From positions 1 through 6,054 of the forward strand of contig JAEYUK010000307.1 in the NCBI GenBank assembly GCA_023432655.1: a stretch of 6,054 nucleotides of DNA. The letters run 5' to 3'. Shown in pieces: positions 5,623-6,054 of the stretch. The translations under genes and the position numbers were made by a program. Every line of letters starts with the position of its first letter. The stretch's first letter is position 1. The notes under the pieces are model-generated. The model did not search any database and was not told the DNA's origin. It saw only the letters and a list, made by a program, of their open reading frames with translations. Source of the DNA: Pseudomonadota bacterium. Lineage in GTDB: Bacteria > Bdellovibrionota > Bacteriovoracia > Bacteriovoracales > Bacteriovoracaceae.

Positions 5623-6054
5623 TTAGTTACCTTGATACTTCGGTTCTCTTTTTTCCATGAAGGCCTTCATGCCTTCTTTCTGATCCTGGGAAGAGAAGGT
5701 GAGGTAGAAGTTACGGCGTTCAAATTCGAGACCTTCTTTAAGAGAGCTCTCAAAGGCCATGTTTACGGCTTCTTTCGCCAGACGAACGGCCACCGGTGCT
5801 CGGTTAGCGATTATTTTGGCCGTTTCAAAAGTTTCCTGCATCAGTGTTTCAGCTGGAACAACTTTGGCCACGATTCCTGATCTTTCCGCCTCATAAGCAT
5901 CCATCATCTCACCAGTTAAAACTGCGAGCATGGCCTTGGATTTTCCAATCGTGCGGGTAAGTCGTTGAGTTCCACCTGCACCAGGAATGGTGCCGATTTT
6001 AATTTCCGGTTGACCGAAACGAGCTGTGTCTCCTGCAATAATAAAGTCACAGGC
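5623..6054 (-). CDS. paaF: 2,3-dehydroadipyl-CoA hydratase (enoyl-CoA hydratase), C-terminal 143 residues
   Basis: The open frame runs in from the right edge with no start, so roughly the first 115 residues are missing. It begins [20 protein letters not shown] and continues through [12 protein letters not shown], the classic enoyl-CoA hydratase core. The glutamate of GQPE (residue 17 of the visible part) is the second catalytic Glu (Glu164 in rat hydratase). The first lies outside the window. It ends [18 protein letters not shown] methionine at 5931 is internal, not a start, because the homology continues upstream of it. In the pathway PaaF hydrates 2,3-dehydroadipyl-CoA to 3-hydroxyadipyl-CoA, feeding PaaH. 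The paaF name rests on the neighbourhood and on similarity to PaaF and short-chain hydratases, so a general short-chain enoyl-CoA hydratase is possible. Its stop is followed after one base by the paaG start. Confidence 0.85.
   Translation of the reverse strand, partial: ACDFIIAGDTARFGQPEIKIGTIPGAGGTQRLTRTIGKSKAMLAVLTGEMMDAYEAERSGIVAKVVPAETLMQETFETAKIIANRAPVAVRLAKEAVNMAFESSLKEGLEFERRNFYLTFSSQDQKEGMKAFMEKREPKYQGN
5641..5694. repeat. Imperfect direct repeat, copy 2 (3' end of paaF)
   Basis: Partner of the copy at 4851-4904, in the same orientation and 790 bp away, at the equivalent position in the neighbouring crotonase gene. Recombination between them would remove paaG almost exactly, though about 76 percent identity makes this inefficient. 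Confidence 0.5.

Noticed and set aside
4917..5880. Plus-strand ORFs of 60-86 codons antisense to paaG and paaF
   Set aside because: They mirror well-supported crotonase genes; composition and lack of ribosome sites suggest shadows.
5623..5931. A 102-residue protein starting at the ATG at 5931
   Set aside because: The open frame and enoyl-CoA hydratase homology continue upstream to the window edge, so 5931 is an internal methionine.

Overview
The window carries part of an aerobic phenylacetate (paa) degradation cluster on the minus strand, interrupted by one plus-strand gene for a secreted zinc metalloprotease. The DNA is moderately AT-rich with strong AGGAG/GAAGG-type ribosome sites and closely packed genes, as in a Gram-negative bacterium. 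A predatory Bdellovibrionota relative (Bacteriovorax/Peredibacter type) would fit a large exported protease beside CoA-dependent aromatic catabolism. That placement is an inference from gene style only and is weak.

Layout from right to left, the direction of transcription of the paa genes: a paaF-like enoyl-CoA hydratase, 5' end outside the window (5623-6054); paaG, ring-1,2-epoxyphenylacetyl-CoA isomerase (4833-5621); a PaaA-like diiron protein (4000-4818); and paaH split into two overlapping genes, the NAD-dependent catalytic half (3135-3998) and the C-terminal half (2615-3142). These genes are separated by 1 to 14 nt or overlap by 8 nt, so they almost certainly form one operon. After them, on the opposite strand, lies an exported HELGH metalloprotease (340-2625) whose stop overlaps the paaH-C stop by 11 bp. 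A 156-bp divergent intergenic region (184-339) follows. The start of a PaaJ-type thiolase (1-183, minus strand) then runs off the left edge.

In the known pathway, phenylacetyl-CoA is epoxidised by the PaaABCE complex, PaaG isomerises the epoxide to oxepin-CoA, and PaaZ opens the ring. PaaJ, PaaF and PaaH then carry out beta-oxidation-like steps to acetyl-CoA and succinyl-CoA. PaaF, PaaG, PaaH, PaaJ and a PaaA-like subunit are all here. PaaB, PaaC, PaaD, PaaE, PaaK and PaaZ are not in the window.

The points most worth a second look are the fission of PaaH at its domain boundary, the short PaaA-like protein without its usual partners, and the placement of an unrelated gene antisense between co-oriented pathway genes. 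No RNA genes, insertion sequences, CRISPR arrays or attachment sites were seen.
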